Assembly (NCBI GenBank): GCA_910585555.1
Contig: CAJUFU010000040.1
Coordinates: forward strand, 16,555-28,438
Reading direction: 5' to 3'
From: an uncultured Lachnospiraceae bacterium
GTDB lineage: Bacteria; Bacillota; Clostridia; Lachnospirales; Lachnospiraceae
Length of the DNA: 11,884 nucleotides
The notes beneath the pieces were generated by a model. It was given only the letters and a program-made list of their open reading frames with translations. It was not told the origin of the DNA and ran no database searches. Positions 1 to 7,368 of this stretch are shown here, piece after piece (within the stretch, counting starts at the first letter, position 1; each line of letters begins with the position of its first letter). A program made the translations under genes and the position numbers.

Positions 1-13
1 GCTCTTCCGATCT
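1..13. other. Illumina adapter remnant (not genomic)
   Basis: The first 13 bases, GCTCTTCCGATCT, are identical to the 3' end of the standard Illumina TruSeq adapter. They sit exactly at the contig edge. On the minus strand the kinase reading frame reads ...Met-Asp-Ile-Arg up to base 14, as expected just after a receiver phospho-Asp. It then goes to Arg-Ser-Glu-Glu, where the family has Met-Pro. Both the exact match and the loss of protein similarity place the junction at 13/14. Confidence 0.95.
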
Positions 14-2353
14 ACGGATATCCATCAAGATGACATCGTAGAATCCGGGTTCTGACTGGCTAAACTTGTCAACACAGATCTGACCGTTTTCAGCCCGATC
101 CAGTTCAAACCCGACTTCGGATAGAATGGTTTCGGCAATCTCCCAGTTCAGATCGTTATCCTCTGACAGCAGGATATGCTTGCCGGTAAAGTCGTCGGTA
201 TGGGAATTCTCCTGCGTCTCTTCCTGGGTATCGTTTGTCATATAACGGCTGAGGCCCAGGAACAAATTGGATTTGAACAGCGGTTTGGAGATAAAGCCCT
301 GTATACCTGCCTCTTTGGCCTCTTTCTCAATGTCGCTCCAATCGTAAGCGGAGATAATCAGGATGGGCACCTCCTCGCCCAGATGCTTTCTCATCTCCTT
401 GGCCGTCTGCAGACCATCCATGTCGGGCATCTTCCAGTCTAAGAGAACAATTTCATAATCTTCCTGTTTGGCGTGATGGGTTTTGACCATATCCACAGCG
501 GTATGTCCGTTGGTTGCATATTGTGCCTCAATGCCGATTTCCTTCAAGGAGGAAACGGTGGCTTTACAGAGATCTTCGTTATTATCCACCACCAGCATCT
601 TCCAGGGCGGAAGAACCATGTCCTCTTCCTTTACAGCAGCTTTTTCAAAATCCAGCGTGATATGGAATTCACTGCCTTTGTTGGGTGCACTCTGTAATTC
701 TATGGTGCCGCCCATGGTGTCAATAATAGCTTTTGTAATGGCCATGCCAAGGCCTGTACCTTCTGTTTTATCCACCTGGGATTTCTTCTCTCTGGTAAAG
801 GTATCAAAAATCTTCTCCTGAAACTCAGGGGTCATGCCGATGCCGCTGTCTTTTACTTTGAAATGGCATCTTACGAAATTTTCACCTTTGGGAGAGTCTT
901 CCTGTTCCAGATGAATATGAATATTGCCGTCTTCCGGCGTAAACTTAATGGCATTCGATAAAAGGTTGATTAATATCTGGTTTAGACGGACGCTGTCACA
1001 ATAGATCTCTTCGGCCTGAATTTTACTGATAAAAATGTCAAAGTGCAGGTTCCTTGCCTTGATCTGCGGCTGCACGATATTGACAATGCTTTCCATAGCC
1101 TCCCGCAGAGAAATCTGGTTCATATTTAAGGACAGTTTGCCGCTTTCGATTTTGGACATATCAAGGACATCATTGATCAGCCCCAGTAAGTGTTTGCTGG
1201 ACAAAGTTATCTTTCCAAGGCATTCCTTTACTTTGGTCATGTCGTTGATGTTGGCCATGGCTATGGCTGTCATGCCCACGATACCGTTCATCGGGGTCCG
1301 GATATCGTGACTCATGCTGGAAAGAAATTCACTCTTGGCCTTATTAGCCTGTACCGCTTCCCGCTCCGCCTTTTCCAGTTCTTGTAACTGCTGTTGTGAC
1401 AGTCTGTAGTAGAGGAAAAAGATAATGATGATTCCCACGAGAATAACACCGGCCATGGTCAATATAATGACCTGACGCTGTATGTTCATATCGTTGACAA
1501 TACTTTCCAATAATCCAAAAGGCATAATGGAAACCAGATACCACTCGGAATCCGGTAAATGTGTACATAACATATATTCATACTCATCACCGTTATAAAC
1601 GAGAGAAGAATAATCGGCATCCGTGTTGAGGGCAGTCTGCAGATCGTGAACGTACTGGTCTTTCGAATCGGTGGTATTGGAACCGGCAAATATATCCAGA
1701 ATGCGGTCAAAGTAATTATCATCATCCAGATTCCTTACAACATAAGTACCGTCTCTGCGAATGATAAAGGAATACATGCCGGTTGTTTTGTCGTTTAAGG
1801 AAAGAACGGTTTCCAAATAATTCATTGGAAGTGCGGCTACCATGGCGGAACTGGTCTTACCATCGTGCATGGGATATTCGGCATCGATTAGCAGGCATAG
1901 CATTCTCTCCCCTTTGTCGTTATATCCGGAGAAGACGCGCTGGCTGCTGTTCTGTAAGACCGTGTAAAAGGTGGTCTCGTCGTTATATTCTACCATATCG
2001 CCGTAAATGATTTCCGGTTCCCCATCTTCTGTATAAAGGACGAGGGAGGTAAAATTGCGTACACGGGCGCTTTCTGTGAGCTCCTCTATCATTTCTGCAC
2101 CGTATGTTATAGTATCGGGCGGCGTTCTTTTCACAATACCCTGCACCTGAAAGACCTGCATACTGATGACTGCATCAAAGGTTCCTTTTAACTGTTCAGC
2201 CATGGCGTGGGTATAGACTTCTCCCACCTGACTGATGGCATCATTGCTTTTCCTGCCTATGATCAGGGAAGATATGCTGAACACAAGAATGCTGACGGCA
2301 ATCAGGACGGCAAATCCTGCTAATACGACTTTTTTTCTTTTCTGAATGACCAC
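14..2353 (-). CDS. Membrane-bound hybrid sensor histidine kinase with two receiver domains (3' end missing)
   Basis: An uninterrupted 780-codon frame starts at GTG 2353 behind the SD-like GGGAGGGG and is cut by the contig end. Domains in order: a short basic N-terminus, TM1 at about residues 9-32, a roughly 260-residue extracytoplasmic region (probably Cache-like, inferred), TM2 at about 295-316, and a short coiled linker without an obvious HAMP. Then come HisKA with SHDIRTPMNG (phospho-His H349) and HATPase_c with NLLSNAIKF (N467), DSGIGM and GTGLGMAI. Receiver 1 spans about 584-705 with phospho-Asp D639 in LLDWKMP. Receiver 2 starts with LLSEDNDLN and stops just after its phospho-Asp D778 (ILMDIR). 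Receiver 1 has VVDNNED, so the second residue of the usual acidic pair is Asn (N591). The architecture is common in Clostridia; the signal and output are unknown. Anything after receiver 2, such as an Hpt domain, would lie off the contig. Confidence 0.93.
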
Positions 2354-2436
2354 GAAAACCCCTCCCACTTTATACTGCAGCGTATCTTTTATCCTTTGTT
2401 TTATATAAAAGATTTTTATGTCCGCTTTTGAAGGAA

Positions 2437-2465
2437 AGTATATCATATTGTCCATTAGATTTCAA
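2437..2465 (-). promoter_or_regulatory. Sigma-A promoter for the hybrid kinase gene
   Basis: On the minus strand a TTGAAA -35 (2460-2465) is separated by exactly 17 bp from a TATACT -10 (2437-2442), about 85 bp before the GTG start. An overlapping alternative, TTGAAT-17-TATGAT, lies a few bases upstream. Assigned from consensus match only. Confidence 0.6.
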
Positions 2466-2511
2466 TTCAAGAACCGTTGTAACTGCTTTTAAAAGATTGC
2501 TGACTGCGATA

Positions 2512-2540
2512 ATGACATGCTGAAAGTTGTATGGTATAAT
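2512..2540 (+). promoter_or_regulatory. Extended -10 sigma-A promoter for the FAD dehydrogenase gene
   Basis: An ATGACA -35 (2512-2517), a 17-bp spacer and a perfect TATAAT -10 (2535-2540) preceded by TGG, which gives an extended -10. It lies about 40 bp upstream of the ATG at 2582 and is divergent from the kinase promoter. Confidence 0.75.
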
Positions 2541-2581
2541 GATTATCGATATATAGAAGAGTTGAAAGACGGGGGTATTAT

Positions 2582-3955
2582 ATGAAATATGATGTCATTA
2601 TTATTGGGGCAGGGCCTGGCGGTATCTATTCTGCCTATGAACTGACGCAGCAAAAGGAACATTTGAAGATAGCGGTTTTCGAGGCGGGACATGCGCTGGA
2701 AATGCGGCATTGTCCCATTGACGGAGACAAAGTAAAAAGCTGTATCAACTGTAAGAGCTGTTCTATCATGAGCGGATTTGGCGGAGCGGGTGCTTTCTCC
2801 GACGGAAAGTATAACATTACCAACGATTTCGGCGGTACGCTTCACGAACATGTGGGTAAGAAGCAGGCGATTGAGCTGATGCGTTATGTAGATGAAATTA
2901 ATATGAAATATGGCGGCGAGGGTACAAAATTGTATTCTACTGCCGGGACCCAGTTTAAGAAGCTGTGCCTGCAGAATAACCTGAATCTGTTAGACGCTTC
3001 GGTTAGACATCTAGGAACGGATATTAACTATATTGTGTTGGAGAATCTTTATGCGGCGCTGCAGGATAAAATCGACTTTTACTTTGATACACCCATTAAG
3101 ACAGTGGAAGTGACAGAAAACGGCTACAGGGTAATCGGGGAGAAGGAATCCTACGAGTGTGAAAGATGTATCATATCTGTAGGGAGAAGCGGCAGTAAAT
3201 GGATGGAAAAGGTGTGCGAGGAACTTTCCATCAACACAAAATCAAACCGCGTGGACATCGGTGTGCGCGTGGAGATTCCGGCGGTGATCTTTTCTCATCT
3301 GACAGATGAGCTGTATGAGAGCAAGATTGTCTATCGTACAGAGAAATTTGAGGACAGTGTGAGAACCTTCTGCATGAATCCTTATGGCATGGTGGTGAAT
3401 GAGAATACAAACGGTATTGTAACGGTAAACGGACACAGCTATGAGGGCGCAGATAAGCGGACCAATAACACTAATTTTGCACTCCTGGTGGCCAAGCATT
3501 TTTCGGAACCTTTTAAAGACAGTAACGGGTATGGGGAGAGCATTGCCAGACTTTCCAATATGCTGGGCGGCGGTGTGATTGTACAGCGTTTTGGCGATTT
3601 GGTGCGTGGAAGACGCAGTAACAACAAGCGTATCGAAGAAGGCGTGATAGAGCCCACACTTGCGGCAACACCGGGAGATTTGAGCCTGGTGCTTCCGAAA
3701 CGTATTTTGGACGGCATTATTGAGATGATTTATGCACTTGATAAGATCGCACCGGGTACGGCCAATGATGACACACTGCTTTACGGAGTGGAAGTTAAGT
3801 TTTACAATATGGAGGTGGAGATTAACGAACATTTAGAGACCAAGTATAAGGGCCTCTACATCATCGGCGACGGCAGCGGCGTGACCCATTCTTTGTCTCA
3901 TGCATCCGCCAGCGGGGTATATGTGGCAAGAGATATCGTGACCGCCATGGATTGA
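2582..3955 (+). CDS. FAD-dependent dehydrogenase, COG2509-like
   Basis: A 457-residue protein with an N-terminal Rossmann dinucleotide fold: GAGPGG at 9-14 after a hydrophobic beta strand, and a Glu near 34 ending the second strand. Next comes a Cys-rich segment (C44, C54, C57, C60; the last three as CxxCxxC), running into GFGGAGAFSDGK (65-76). This segment is typical of the uncharacterised FAD-dependent dehydrogenase family COG2509. The C-terminal LYIIGDGSG (D430) is the usual second FAD-binding motif of this fold. No signal peptide or membrane segment is visible, so it should be cytoplasmic. The substrate is not known. The ATG at 2582 is supported by GGGGG seven bases upstream and by its own promoter. 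It is monocistronic and divergent from the kinase; a functional link to that kinase is only inferred. Alternatives are other HI0933-like or GidA-like flavoproteins, which fit less well. Confidence 0.88.
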   Translation: MKYDVIIIGAGPGGIYSAYELTQQKEHLKIAVFEAGHALEMRHCPIDGDKVKSCINCKSCSIMSGFGGAGAFSDGKYNITNDFGGTLHEHVGKKQAIELMRYVDEINMKYGGEGTKLYSTAGTQFKKLCLQNNLNLLDASVRHLGTDINYIVLENLYAALQDKIDFYFDTPIKTVEVTENGYRVIGEKESYECERCIISVGRSGSKWMEKVCEELSINTKSNRVDIGVRVEIPAVIFSHLTDELYESKIVYRTEKFEDSVRTFCMNPYGMVVNENTNGIVTVNGHSYEGADKRTNNTNFALLVAKHFSEPFKDSNGYGESIARLSNMLGGGVIVQRFGDLVRGRRSNNKRIEEGVIEPTLAATPGDLSLVLPKRILDGIIEMIYALDKIAPGTANDDTLLYGVEVKFYNMEVEINEHLETKYKGLYIIGDGSGVTHSLSHASASGVYVARDIVTAMD

Positions 3956-4140
3956 AGGATGGCACACCGGGAGCCTTTGCTATAGCGGCGGGCGGCATTG
4001 CAGATGGCCGTGCCATAGATTAAAGAAATAGGGAAAAGGAAACAGAGGAAACAATAGATTCATGATGAAAGAAGAGAAACAGCCGGCAGACTGTCTGAAA
4101 TATAGGATAGTCTATGGAGCGGTTTCGGAACGGAGGGAGC

Positions 4141-5013
4141 ATGATATTAGGAGCATTGGAAGCAGGCGGCACGAAGATGGTATGTGCTATCGGTAATGAA
4201 AACGGGGAGATTATGGAGCAGGTCTCCATTCCCACGCAGACACCGGATATTACGATACCGAAGCTGTTAGAATTTTTTGAAGGAAAAGGGATAGAGGCGT
4301 TAGGTATCGGCTGTTTTGGACCCATTGATGTGAATAGAGATTCCGAGACTTACGGCTATATCACAACCACACCGAAGCTGGCGTGGCAGAATTATAATAT
4401 GGTGGGTGCATTTAAGGATAAACTGGGCGTGCCAGTTGGATTTGATACGGATGTAAACGGTTCTGCGCTTGGAGAATTTACCTGGGGGATAGCCAAGGGA
4501 TTACATAGCTGTATCTATATCACCATCGGAACCGGCGTAGGCGTGGGCGCAATTGTGGATGGCAGACTGCTTCACGGTATGATGCATCCGGAAGGAGGCC
4601 ATATTCTCTTAAGCCGTCTTCCCCAGGATACTTACAAGGGTTTCTGTCCCTTCCACGCAAACTGTATGGAAGGTCTTGCGGCCGGTCCTGCCATCGAGGG
4701 AAGATGGGGAAAGAAGGCAGTGGAGCTTGCGGACAGGCCGGAAGTGTGGGAGATGGAGGCTGAGTATATTGCCCAGGCTCTGGTGGACTACACCATGACA
4801 TTATCTCCCCAGCGCATTATATTGGGCGGCGGCGTAATGCATCAGACACAGCTTCTGCCGCTGGTGCGGGAGAAATATAAGGCGCTTTTGCATGGGTATA
4901 TTAAGACCAAAGAGCTGGAAGATTTGGATTCCTATATTGTGGTGCAGAGCCTTGATGATAAGCAGGGCATCATGGGAGCACTGAAACTGGGCATGATGGA
5001 ATTGGAACGCTGA
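4141..5013 (+). CDS. scrK: Fructokinase, ROK family, zinc-binding type
   Basis: A 290-residue ROK sugar kinase expected to phosphorylate fructose to fructose-6-phosphate with ATP in the cytoplasm. The N-terminal GALEAGGTK is the phosphate-binding loop. FDTDVNGSALGE holds the likely catalytic base D104. IGTGVGVG lies at about 127-134. H154 (in HPEGGH), C169, H172 and C175 (in FCPFHANC) give the His/Cys set that binds structural zinc in Bacillus-type fructokinases. EGLAAGPAIEGRWG and IILGGGV are also typical. The frame is open to an ATG at 4114, but 4141 is preferred: GGAGG lies just before it and the protein then begins at the conserved MILGALEAGGTK. No sucrose transporter or hydrolase is adjacent. 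Mannokinase or another hexokinase activity cannot be excluded. Confidence 0.9.
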   Translation: MILGALEAGGTKMVCAIGNENGEIMEQVSIPTQTPDITIPKLLEFFEGKGIEALGIGCFGPIDVNRDSETYGYITTTPKLAWQNYNMVGAFKDKLGVPVGFDTDVNGSALGEFTWGIAKGLHSCIYITIGTGVGVGAIVDGRLLHGMMHPEGGHILLSRLPQDTYKGFCPFHANCMEGLAAGPAIEGRWGKKAVELADRPEVWEMEAEYIAQALVDYTMTLSPQRIILGGGVMHQTQLLPLVREKYKALLHGYIKTKELEDLDSYIVVQSLDDKQGIMGALKLGMMELER

Positions 5014-5074
5014 CTGATTAGTGTAAGAACGATACGTTAAGAACCTTCTCCAAAAGAAACAGGGAGAGAAAGGA

Positions 5075-5308
5075 ATGAAAAGAAAATATAAAATCCTGGG
5101 AATTGCTCCTTATGAGAATTTAAGAAATGCCATGGTCATGGCGGCGGAGAAATATGAGGAGATCGAGTTGACTGCCTTCACGGGTAACTTAGATCCGGAG
5201 CTCATACAGGTAAAGGCATTTCATATGATTGATAATGGGTTGTATTCTGTCCTGGCAGAGAAGACAGAGTATCTGGAAGAGAGTTACTATATATTCTGTC
5301 TGGAGTAG
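5075..5308 (+). pseudogene. N-terminal fragment of a PrpR-type sigma-54 activator
   Basis: A start with a good SD (GGGAG, eight bases before ATG) opens a 77-residue frame. Residues 1 to about 45 (KILGIAPYENL, then an acidic helix and a GNLD turn) look like the start of a PrpR_N sensory domain, as found in sigma-54-dependent Fis-family activators. The similarity then fades: about residues 46-77 end in a Tyr-rich tail and a TAG stop, far short of the usual 500-700 residues. No AAA+ domain (GAFTGA, Walker motifs) is present anywhere nearby. The tail may come from another gene fused in frame. A genuine small protein is possible but less likely, given the matching C-terminal HTH fragment downstream. 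Confidence 0.7.
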
Positions 5309-5313
5309 AATCC

Positions 5314-5351
5314 TTTTCCGGTGGGCGACGGAAAACACGGTATCCGTTTTT
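5314..5351 (+). terminator. Possible terminator hairpin inside the patchwork
   Basis: TTTTCCG (5314-5320) pairs with CGGAAAA (5329-5335) across an 8-base loop. A mini-hairpin ACGG-TAT-CCGT and five T follow at 5337-5351. It lies directly after the stop of the plus-strand fragment and before the tail of a minus-strand fragment, where a terminator between convergent genes would be expected. Confidence 0.35.
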
Positions 5352-5391
5352 CTTCTTATACAGAAGTTTCTGTCATGTATTCAAGCAGTTT

Positions 5392-5472
5392 CTATTCTTT
5401 GACGGCCAGCGCAAGGCTCATGGGGGAGAAGATCAGGATGCTCAACCAGAACATGATACCGATGATGATTCT
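5392..5472 (-). pseudogene. C-terminal tail of an unidentified membrane protein (minus strand)
   Basis: Read on the minus strand from the G-run, an open frame of about 26 codons ends at TAG 5394-5392. It contains IIIGIMFWLSILIFSPMS followed by LALAVKE. The strongly hydrophobic segment ending in a charged residue looks like the last transmembrane helix of an integral membrane protein. Its upstream part is missing: the frame runs into the 12-G run. It is too short to assign to a family. Confidence 0.35.
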
Positions 5473-5484
5473 GGGGGGGGGGGG
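5473..5484. repeat. Homopolymer run of 12 G
   Basis: Twelve consecutive G lie at the boundary between the minus-strand membrane-protein tail and the plus-strand HTH fragment. Such a run is unusual in a coding-dense region of this composition. It could be a real slippage-prone tract or a two-colour Illumina no-signal artefact at a chimeric junction. Confidence 0.9.
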
Positions 5485-5687
5485 ACTGAAAAAACGAGAT
5501 GGCGGCAAAGCTCTATCTGGAAAGTTCCCTGCGCAAGTACCCTTATGTGACGATAGACTGTCAGGTGATCAATGAAAGGTCCTTGGATGAAATGACCAGG
5601 GAGATTGTCAAGGTGGTGTTATCTCAGTGCGGCGGCAACCAGACATTGGCGGCCAAAAAGCTTGGTATTGGCCGGACAACTCTGTAA
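5485..5687 (+). pseudogene. C-terminal Fis-type HTH fragment of a sigma-54-dependent activator
   Basis: A frame read from ATG 5499 ends with a motif typical of the Fis-like DNA-binding domain (HTH_8) of sigma-54 activators: TREIVKVVLSQCGGNQ, then LAAKKLGIGRTTL. In intact proteins this is normally followed by Trp-Arg and a few more residues. Here a TAA (5685-5687) takes the Trp position. Upstream, the frame is closed by TGA 5487-5489 next to an A6 run and the G12 run. With the PrpR_N piece at 5075 it forms the two ends of one regulator type with the whole central AAA+ ATPase domain missing. It could be the deleted remnant of one gene or pieces of two paralogues. Confidence 0.75.
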
Positions 5688-5932
5688 AGACTTGGCCATA
5701 TAGGCGTATCGTGGAACCAGGCGAAGGATTCGTAGGGGAATTAAACGATATCAATAACCGCCGGTATGAATATCCGGTGATGATGCAGTCCAAGGACGGA
5801 AAAATCCATGCGGCATACAGCTATGGAAACCGCAGATGTATGAAATACGTATGTGTGGATGAAAAGTGGATTCGGGGTGAGAAAATGCTTCCGGGAGCGG
5901 AGGGAGACCCGAATATGCCTTGCGTAAGGTGA
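5684..5932 (+). pseudogene. C-terminal fragment of a BNR/Asp-box sialidase-like protein
   Basis: The frame begins at Lys-Thr-Trp-Pro-Tyr-Arg-Arg, the tail of an Asp-box (S-x-D-x-G-x-T-W), overlapping the end of the HTH fragment in another frame. It continues with NNRRYEYPVMMQSKDGKIHA, AYSYGNRRCMKYVCVDEKWI. That matches the YP...DGKIH...Y strand pattern of the last blades of BNR-like sialidase-family beta-propellers. Only about 80 residues remain of a protein normally of 350 or more; no start, SD or N-terminal blades exist here. After the TGA (5930-5932) another frame stays open to TAA 5968-5970 and could be the true C-terminus after a frameshift. The substrate cannot be inferred: many members act on plant or host glycans rather than sialic acid. 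Confidence 0.65.
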
Positions 5933-5973
5933 CACTGGATACAAAAACGCTTTACATGCAGATTGTATAACGG

Positions 5974-6030
5974 AAGAAGCTTTTACAGCGGTAGAAAGAC
6001 AAGATGTCGTTGTAAAAGCTTCTTTAATTT
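5974..6030 (+). terminator. Hairpin terminator between the gene remnants and the esterase
   Basis: A perfect 14-bp inverted repeat, AAGAAGCTTTTACA (5974-5987) with TGTAAAAGCTTCTT (6011-6024), has a 23-base loop that contains a small GACA/TGTC stem. It is followed by TAATTTTA on the plus strand. It sits between convergent units and probably serves both. The plus-strand side has the better T-rich tail. Confidence 0.65.
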
Positions 6031-6039
6031 TATGATTCT

Positions 6040-7158
6040 TTATCGTTGAAAATATTTTTCTAAATACTCGATGATCACCCGGGCAGCCCGCTGATGCGAT
6101 TTTTCGCCGGGGTGTTCGTGGGAACCAACTGTCTCTTTGGTGGTGTCCGGAAGCTGCAGAAAGATGACGTTATTGTCTTTACTTGCGGCGCAGTATTGGC
6201 TGATGGCATCGCTGATTGCCAGAGAGAGGTCATATCCCAGCATACCATAGCACCAGACAATGTGTGCCTGTGGATTGTTTCTTCGTAACATTTTTAGGAA
6301 GTCAATGACAGCGTCTTTGAACCGACGCAGGTCTTCTTCATGAAAAGTGCCGTCCGGGTTCAGGCGCTGCTCAAAACGTTCCCCGGTGACAGTGTCTGAC
6401 CAGGCAGACTGCACAAAAGCAGAGGCATCGTTGGTGCCCAGATTGACGATGAGAGCGTCAACTTTACGGCCCGTGAAGTCATAAGGTTTAAAGGCTCCCA
6501 GACTCTCATTGACAGGCCCGTCACAGAGTCCGCAGAGCTTTTCATAGCGGGAGGGGATATTGCAGTTGGGATTGCCATCCCAGCTGGAAAGTACACCCCA
6601 GCCGCCCTGGGAGATCAGATAGGCGTCTGCCTCCAGGGCTTCCGATACCATCTTTGCATAATTGCGGCTGTAGCCCATGTACATGGGGAGCCAGTCGGTA
6701 TCTTCCCTAGCGCCATAGGTTCCCTCGCCAGAAGTGATACTGTCGCCTACGAATTCCAGAGTATATTTTTTCTTGGGAACAGGATAAAAAGTACTGTCCG
6801 TCTGCAGGCCGTGTACAAGGAGATAACAGTCCTCATCTTCCGTCATAGCCTGCAGCTCGCGGGTAAAGCGCACGTTTTTGACGACACCCGCGCTCATGCC
6901 GCGAAACAGGCATAAAGGATACCTGCCCGGCATAAGCATCTGCCGGCTCATCAGTTCGCCGTTAATCTCGCAGGTAACCCACATCTCATGCATGTGATAA
7001 TCTGCTTCTATATCAATCCACAACTCCGAACCGGATACATTCACCTCCACAGCGCTTCCCTGAAAGAAAAGCGGCACAGGACAAACGCCCGGAACCGTCC
7101 GTCCGTGAACCTTATAATACGGAACCTCCCGCAAAGAATAATTTTTGAGTGCTGACAA
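6040..7158 (-). CDS. SGNH/GDSL esterase, CE2 carbohydrate-esterase-like
   Basis: A 372-residue protein. The N-terminal ~130 residues look like the beta-sandwich of CE2 carbohydrate esterases. The SGNH hydrolase fold begins at FVGDSITSGEG (nucleophile S140), continues with NLGTNDAS (N243) and ends with SHEHPGEKSH (catalytic H349). The Asp usually found three residues before the His is replaced by His, consistent with the Ser-His dyad described for CE2 enzymes. These deacetylate acetylated polysaccharides or oligosaccharides. No signal peptide is seen, so it probably acts on imported oligosaccharides in the cytoplasm. The frame is open upstream into the 45-bp repeat. The best start is TTG 7158 (protein begins LSALKNYSLREV), with AAAGGATGG seven bases before; the longer translation would encode repeat DNA. 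Transcribed away from spmB. Confidence 0.85.
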   Translation of the reverse strand: MSALKNYSLREVPYYKVHGRTVPGVCPVPLFFQGSAVEVNVSGSELWIDIEADYHMHEMWVTCEINGELMSRQMLMPGRYPLCLFRGMSAGVVKNVRFTRELQAMTEDEDCYLLVHGLQTDSTFYPVPKKKYTLEFVGDSITSGEGTYGAREDTDWLPMYMGYSRNYAKMVSEALEADAYLISQGGWGVLSSWDGNPNCNIPSRYEKLCGLCDGPVNESLGAFKPYDFTGRKVDALIVNLGTNDASAFVQSAWSDTVTGERFEQRLNPDGTFHEEDLRRFKDAVIDFLKMLRRNNPQAHIVWCYGMLGYDLSLAISDAISQYCAASKDNNVIFLQLPDTTKETVGSHEHPGEKSHQRAARVIIEYLEKYFQR

Positions 7159-7196
7159 TTTTATACCATCCTTTCTATATTTGATGTAAATGTTGA

Positions 7197-7299
7197 ATCC
7201 GAGGCCGCGAAGCGGTACTCGCAAAGTTATTTGCGAAGCAATAGTTACTGCTGTATCCGAGGCCGCGAAGCGGTACTCGCAAAGTTATTTGCGAAGCAA
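7197..7299. repeat. Two identical 45-bp palindromic (REP-like) repeats
   Basis: Positions 7197-7241 and 7255-7299 are identical over 45 bases, separated by 13 bp (period 58). Each unit holds two hairpins: CCGC-GAA-GCGG and TCGCAAA-GTTA-TTTGCGA. The pair lies in the spacer between the divergent CE2-like esterase and spmB, beginning 39 bp from the esterase start. Transcribed in either direction it would form four small stem-loops. Partial similarity continues after each copy (TTACT), suggesting a decayed tandem array. Confidence 0.95.
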
Positions 7300-7316
7300 A
7301 TTACTTTAAGTATAAT
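7289..7316 (+). promoter_or_regulatory. Candidate promoter for spmB
   Basis: A perfect TATAAT (7311-7316) is preceded at 16 bp by TTGCGA (7289-7294). The -35 element is supplied by the last hairpin of the second 45-bp repeat. It lies about 52 bp before the spmB ATG. A sporulation-sigma promoter cannot be excluded. Confidence 0.4.
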
Positions 7317-7368
7317 AAAAATTTATCTGTCTGCATAGATTTTTATAAAAGATTCCACAGGTGTACGC

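Noticed and set aside
3242..3832. 196-codon open frame antisense to the FAD dehydrogenase
   Set aside because: A shadow of the real gene: Cys/His-rich, no SD and no recognisable domain.
3959..4016. Inverted repeat ATGGCAC/GTGCCAT after the FAD dehydrogenase
   Set aside because: Only 7 bp, a loop of about 44 bases and no T-tract, so it was not called a terminator.
4114..4140. Upstream ATG that would lengthen the fructokinase by nine residues
   Set aside because: Weak SD and the extra residues are unlike the family. The inner ATG at 4141 has GGAGG and begins at the conserved N-terminus.
7159..7224. N-terminal extension of the CE2-like esterase to TTG 7224
   Set aside because: The added residues are partly encoded by the 45-bp repeat and no SD precedes them; TTG 7158 has one.
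7197..7299. Repeats as a CRISPR array
   Set aside because: Only two copies with a 13-bp spacer, each with double internal palindromes, and no cas genes.
7309..7337. Minus-strand TATACT as the promoter of the esterase
   Set aside because: No acceptable -35 at 16-18 bp, so the esterase promoter is left unassigned.
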